Below, piece after piece: positions 60,766-64,000 of a stretch of DNA of 64,000 nucleotides. The stretch lies in contig NZ_FRDN01000008.1 in the NCBI RefSeq assembly GCF_900143285.1, positions 1-64,000 on the forward strand, given 5' to 3'. The position numbers and the translations under genes were made by a program. Each line of letters begins with the position of its first letter. The stretch's first letter is position 1. Below the pieces are notes generated by a model. The model did not search any database. It saw nothing but the letters and a program-made list of their open reading frames with translations, and had not been told where the DNA came from. Origin of the DNA: Desulfitobacterium chlororespirans DSM 11544 (lineage in GTDB: Bacteria > Bacillota > Desulfitobacteriia > Desulfitobacteriales > Desulfitobacteriaceae).

Positions 60766-61333
60766 AGAGATCAGGGAAAAAATCCGCCGGTTTGCCGAAG
60801 AGCAATCCCAGCACTACCTGGAAGAAGCGGAGATGACTTATCTGGAGAAGCTGCGCCGCAAAACCGGTGAAACGAAAAGCAAGGTCACAGCCAAGCTGGC
60901 CAAGCTGAAGAACCGCTCGGCGACAGCTCTGGAAGCGCAAAACGATATGATTCTTTATATGAGCGATTACATGAATGATTTGATTGCCGAAGGATACTCC
61001 GAGCAGGATGCGTTTAAGCAGGCCAAAGAGGAGCTCAGATTCCGCAGTGAAACAGCTAAGTCAAGCGATTTGCAGGAGCGGTTTGCCGAATACTATGCCA
61101 ATATGAATCCTGCCGATTATGAAGCCGTGGGTTTGTTTTACGCAGGCTTCCTGTTCTTTGGCATTGCTATCGGCGCCCTGACCGGGTTTATCGGCAGCGG
61201 CGGGCGGGAAATGTTCATGGCCGGCGGTTGGATTGATACCCTGATTGGAGCTGCCGTGGGCATAACCGTCGGCATCGGCTTGGGGCTGATCAGCCACGCC
61301 ATCATCGCTTTAAAGAAAAAGCTTCCATCATAA
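60752..61333 (+). CDS. membrane protein with permease-prefix-like domain (PadR partner)
   Basis: A 193-residue protein: a charged helical N-terminal half (about 1-130: EKIRRFAEEQSQHYLEEAEMTYLEKLRRKTGETKSKVTAKLAKLKN) and two membrane helices (about 135-158 and 167-187). Proteins of this make-up follow small PadR genes in many Firmicutes and are called permease-prefix or DUF1700-like proteins; a role as membrane-bound anti-regulator is suspected. The ATG at 60752 has GGGGG upstream and overlaps the PadR stop by 14 bases. Confidence 0.72.
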   Translation: MSFSKEIREKIRRFAEEQSQHYLEEAEMTYLEKLRRKTGETKSKVTAKLAKLKNRSATALEAQNDMILYMSDYMNDLIAEGYSEQDAFKQAKEELRFRSETAKSSDLQERFAEYYANMNPADYEAVGLFYAGFLFFGIAIGALTGFIGSGGREMFMAGGWIDTLIGAAVGITVGIGLGLISHAIIALKKKLPS

Positions 61334-61424
61334 GGAAATCTTAAGAAGTTCATAAGCTGGAATTCCTATATGGCTCCTTGTTCTGTGCTTGAATAATATC
61401 AGCACAAAATAAGGAGTTGTTTTT

Positions 61425-62402
61425 ATGGCCCAAAGACCAAGGAGAAAAAAGCGAAAATCAAAACCCCCCATGCTGTTGTTACTTCTGCTCCTGGTTGTTA
61501 TAGCCGTCTTGGGATATAAGTACCTCCCTGAACCTCAGCAGTCAGCAGAGAAAATCTCCGGGGATAGAACAGGGGCAGTTTCCCAGTTGAAGCCGGAGAC
61601 TCAATCCGCTGTTTCGGTATCTGTCGGCAGGCTGAACAGTTCTCAGGCTATTCTGGTCCGCTTAAAGGATCAAAAGATTCTTATGGAAAAGGGCAGTGAA
61701 GAAAAAATCTATCCGGCTTCTTTGACCAAAATCATGACAGCCATTCTGGCTATAGAAAATCTGCCTGATCTCCAGGAGAAAATTCAACTTTCCCAAGCAA
61801 CCTTTCAGGGATTGTACCAAGCCAATGCCAGCATGACAGGCTTTCAGCCGGAGGAGCAGGTCAGCGCCATGGATCTGTTATACGGTGTTATGCTGCCCAG
61901 CGGTGCGGAAAGCTGTGTCGGGCTTGCGGAGAGAATTGCCGGTTCAGAGAGGAAATTCGCTCTCCTGATGAATCAAAAGGCGGCAGCTCTGGGCATGAAT
62001 CATACCCATTTTGAAAATGCCACCGGTCTTCATGCTGAAAACCATTATACAACTGTCAAGGATCTGGCGGTTCTGCTCAGTTATGCCCTGCAAAATGATC
62101 TGTTCCGGGAAGTTTTCACTGCATCCCGTTATTCCACTCCGCCTACCAATAAGCATCCCGGCGGCATAACTTTTTACAGCACCATGTTCTCAGCACTGAG
62201 CAGCCCAAAGATTGCCGGAGGGGAAATTTTAGGGGGAAAGACCGGATATACCGATGAAGCGGGTTTATGCCTCGCCAGTTTCGCTCAAGTGGGTAAGGGG
62301 CAATACATTCTGGTCACAGCCGGGGCCAAAGGGAATCATGATTCCGAGCAGTACAATATTACCGATGCCCTGGCAGTGTACAACAGCCTGGGCAAGGAAT
62401 AG
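61425..62402 (+). CDS. D-alanyl-D-alanine carboxypeptidase (PBP, S11 family)
   Basis: A 325-residue low-molecular-weight PBP. A basic N-terminus and one hydrophobic helix (about 16-32) anchor it. The serine peptidase motifs are SLTK (Ser99-Lys102 in YPASLTKIMT), SGA (residues 159-161, the SxN equivalent) and KTG in GGKTGYTDEAG. It trims the terminal D-Ala from peptidoglycan pentapeptides. AAGGAG before the ATG. The usual C-terminal beta domain of DacA is absent, so it is of the shorter kind found in Clostridia. Confidence 0.88.
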   Translation: MAQRPRRKKRKSKPPMLLLLLLLVVIAVLGYKYLPEPQQSAEKISGDRTGAVSQLKPETQSAVSVSVGRLNSSQAILVRLKDQKILMEKGSEEKIYPASLTKIMTAILAIENLPDLQEKIQLSQATFQGLYQANASMTGFQPEEQVSAMDLLYGVMLPSGAESCVGLAERIAGSERKFALLMNQKAAALGMNHTHFENATGLHAENHYTTVKDLAVLLSYALQNDLFREVFTASRYSTPPTNKHPGGITFYSTMFSALSSPKIAGGEILGGKTGYTDEAGLCLASFAQVGKGQYILVTAGAKGNHDSEQYNITDALAVYNSLGKE

Positions 62403-62571
62403 AATTCTGCGCTTTTTCAGGTAGACGGTTCCCGATCCGGCTCCCTGGAAAAATTAAATGATGCCAGATCGGAAGACAGCTTTAAAAAGGCCGGTTATAG
62501 TTAGAGATGAGAGGGGAAGTATGGCATAATAAAGTGAAAAACAAAATTCACCTCAGTAAAGGAGTGGTCCG

Positions 62572-63255
62572 ATGCAAACAGAAATCAAGAATCAATTGCA
62601 GGAACTGGCGGAAGAAAAATACCAGGTGTTTTCTTCGGGCCTGCTTCCGAATATCGGCAATATTTTAGGGGTCCGCCTGCCTCTTTTGCGCAAAATGGCC
62701 AAGCAGATCACCAAGAGGGACTGGCAGGAATACTTAAAGACGGCCCGGGAGGATTCCTTTGAGGAAATCATGCTCCAGGGCATGGTCATCGGTTGTGCTC
62801 AATGTTCGGTCCCAGAAAGGCTTGCTTATATTCAGGGATTTGTGCCGAAGATCGATAATTGGTCGGTGTGTGACAGCTTCTGCAATGGGCTGAATTTTAC
62901 GAAGGAAAACAAGGAACTGGTTTGGGATTTTCTTCAGCCCTATCTGCGCTCGGAACAGGAATTTGCCATCCGCTTTGGGGTGGTCATGCTGCTCGCCTAT
63001 TATATTGACCCAGAATATATCACAGCCGTGCTGGAAGGATTGGACGGCATCCGGCACGAAGGATATTACGTGAAAATGGCGGTGGCCTGGGCCATTTCCA
63101 TCTGCTATATCAAGCTGCCGGAAGAGACCCTGCCTTATCTGCAGCATAATCATCTGGATGACTTCACCTATAACAAAGCCCTGCAAAAGATCACGGAATC
63201 CTACCGGGTGGATCAGGAAACCAAAAAGCAGATTCGCCTGATGAAGCGCAAATAA
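62572..63255 (+). CDS. DNA alkylation repair-like protein (AlkD family)
   Basis: A 227-residue all-helical HEAT-like repeat protein of the AlkD/DNA_alkylation family: YQVFSSGLLPNIGNILGVRLPLLRKMAKQI, DNWSVCDSFCNGL (a conserved Trp and Asp lie here) and VKMAVAWAISICYIKLP. AlkD removes alkylated purines without base flipping. AAAGGAG before the ATG. The following DUF1848 gene starts 18 bases later with the same direction, so they may share a transcript. Confidence 0.83.
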   Translation: MQTEIKNQLQELAEEKYQVFSSGLLPNIGNILGVRLPLLRKMAKQITKRDWQEYLKTAREDSFEEIMLQGMVIGCAQCSVPERLAYIQGFVPKIDNWSVCDSFCNGLNFTKENKELVWDFLQPYLRSEQEFAIRFGVVMLLAYYIDPEYITAVLEGLDGIRHEGYYVKMAVAWAISICYIKLPEETLPYLQHNHLDDFTYNKALQKITESYRVDQETKKQIRLMKRK

Positions 63256-63273
63256 TTCGAAGGAGGAAACCCA

Positions 63274-64000
63274 GTGATCGTCAGTGCTAGCCGCCGTACG
63301 GATATCCCCGCCTTTTATTCCCAATGGCTGCTCAACCGCCTGCAGGAAGGGTGTGTTCTGGTGCCCAATCCCAGGAATCCTTTCCGTTACAGTCGTGTGG
63401 AGCTAAACCCCCAGGTCGTGGATTGTCTCGTTTTCTGGACCAAGAATCCATCCCCCATGCTTCCCAGGTTGGCTGAGATCGCCGCTCTGGGCTACCCTTT
63501 TTATTTTCAGTTCACCCTGACCCCTTATGATCGTGACCTGGAGCAGAATCTGCCGCCTAAGGAAACTCTGCTGAACATCTTTCAGAAGCTGAGTGCTATG
63601 CTGGGACCGGAACGGGTGGTATGGCGGTATGATCCTGTGATTCTGACCCCGGAGCTGGACCTTGAGTATCACTTGAGGGAATTTGGACGCATGGCGGCAG
63701 CCCTGGCAGGTTACACCCACCGCTGCATTTTCAGCTTTTTGGATGTGTACCCTAAAGTGGGCAGAGCCATGAGTCTGGCCTTAGCTCAGGAAGCAAAGGA
63801 AGCGGATGAAACAGCCATGGGCCGAATTGCCGAGGGCTTTTCCGCCATTGCCCGGAAGCATCAGCTGGACCTCTTTACCTGCTGCGAGCCTGTGGAGTTG
63901 AGCCAATATGGAATTAAGCATGCCTCATGCATCGATCAAGGTATGATTGAAAAGATCCTTAAGTGTAAAATCCAGGTCAAAAAGGACCCTAATCAGCGGC
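63274..64000 (+). CDS. DUF1848 family protein (incomplete)
   Basis: At least 242 residues, cut by the right edge. Begins IVSASRRTDIPAFYSQWLLNRL and continues VLVPNPRNPFRYSRVELNPQVVDCLVFWTKNP, FQFTLTPYDRDLEQN, WRYDPVILTPELDLEYH and SFLDVYPKVGRAM, all standard for DUF1848; the C-terminal Cys cluster of the family starts at TCCEPVELS...HASCID. The TIM-barrel-like fold and Cys pairs suggest an Fe-S, radical-type enzyme, unproved. The GTG start is seven bases after AGGAGG. Position next to the AlkD-like gene hints at a DNA-repair role. Confidence 0.9.
   Translation, partial: MIVSASRRTDIPAFYSQWLLNRLQEGCVLVPNPRNPFRYSRVELNPQVVDCLVFWTKNPSPMLPRLAEIAALGYPFYFQFTLTPYDRDLEQNLPPKETLLNIFQKLSAMLGPERVVWRYDPVILTPELDLEYHLREFGRMAAALAGYTHRCIFSFLDVYPKVGRAMSLALAQEAKEADETAMGRIAEGFSAIARKHQLDLFTCCEPVELSQYGIKHASCIDQGMIEKILKCKIQVKKDPNQR

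Overview
The window reads as chromosomal DNA of an anaerobic, respiratory Firmicute of the Clostridia, most like Desulfitobacterium or a close Peptococcaceae relative. The inference rests on gene types, not on a database match: strong GGAGG-type ribosome binding sites, a tryptophan T-box before trpS, Tat-exported flavoprotein reductases of the fumarate-reductase type, a free-standing URO-D/MtaA-type methyltransferase, CWB2 surface repeats, and many two-component/ABC and PadR/ABC pairs. There is no rRNA, no tRNA and no CRISPR array.

Layout. 1-2.6 kb: the 5' end of an IS256-family transposase, a CarD-type regulator, a small orphan gene, and a PadR regulator with a small membrane protein behind a strong palindromic operator. 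2.7-8 kb: URO-D-type methyltransferase, a GntR/ABC-2 operon, a frameshifted nitroreductase and two flavodoxin-like genes. 8-11 kb: T-box and trpS, then a DUF3102 gene, gene debris and long hairpins. 10.8-17.1 kb: a respiratory-flavoprotein area with a membrane LuxR regulator, a Tat flavoprotein plus a separate FMN-binding lipoprotein, a transporter remnant, a LysR gene cut by an in-frame stop, and a second Tat flavoprotein. 17.2-21 kb: lipoproteins, a DUF3102 remnant, a MerR regulator and a DUF554 membrane protein. 21.2-26.4 kb: a BceRS/BceAB-like two-component and ABC cassette with a structured leader. 26.5-31.1 kb: small membrane protein, acetyltransferase, a shattered phage-antirepressor gene, nitroreductase, and a CWB2/Fn3 surface protein. 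31.1-33.4 kb: metal P-type ATPase with a CsoR/InrS-type sensor and a perfect operator. 33.6-41.3 kb: ECF importer (S, T and a double ATPase), a deleted AraC regulator, MarR, and two exporter-fold ABC half-transporters of the YbtPQ/IrtAB kind; shared palindromes suggest one metal- or siderophore-linked regulon. 41.4-43.1 kb: a Phd-Uma2 fusion protein under a consensus promoter buried in a palindrome, plus an AAA ATPase. 43.1-53.1 kb: a two-component system divergent from an operon that mixes a complete sugar-type ABC importer with an HlyD-like adaptor and a MacB-like permease. 53.2-64 kb: methyltransferase, EamA transporter, a heterodimeric ABC exporter, an ABC-2 exporter, PadR with a membrane partner, D,D-carboxypeptidase, AlkD-like protein, and a DUF1848 gene running off the end.

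The least ordinary parts are the hybrid importer/adaptor/permease operon (45.5-53.1 kb), the Phd-Uma2 module (41.4-43.0 kb), the ECF plus IrtAB-like cassette with repeated operators (33.5-41.3 kb), and a family of palindromic or hairpin repeats linked to DUF3102 sequences (about 7.95, 9.4-9.8 and 18.5-18.7 kb). Starts were set by ribosome binding sites where several were possible, so many coordinates here are shorter than the longest reading frame.
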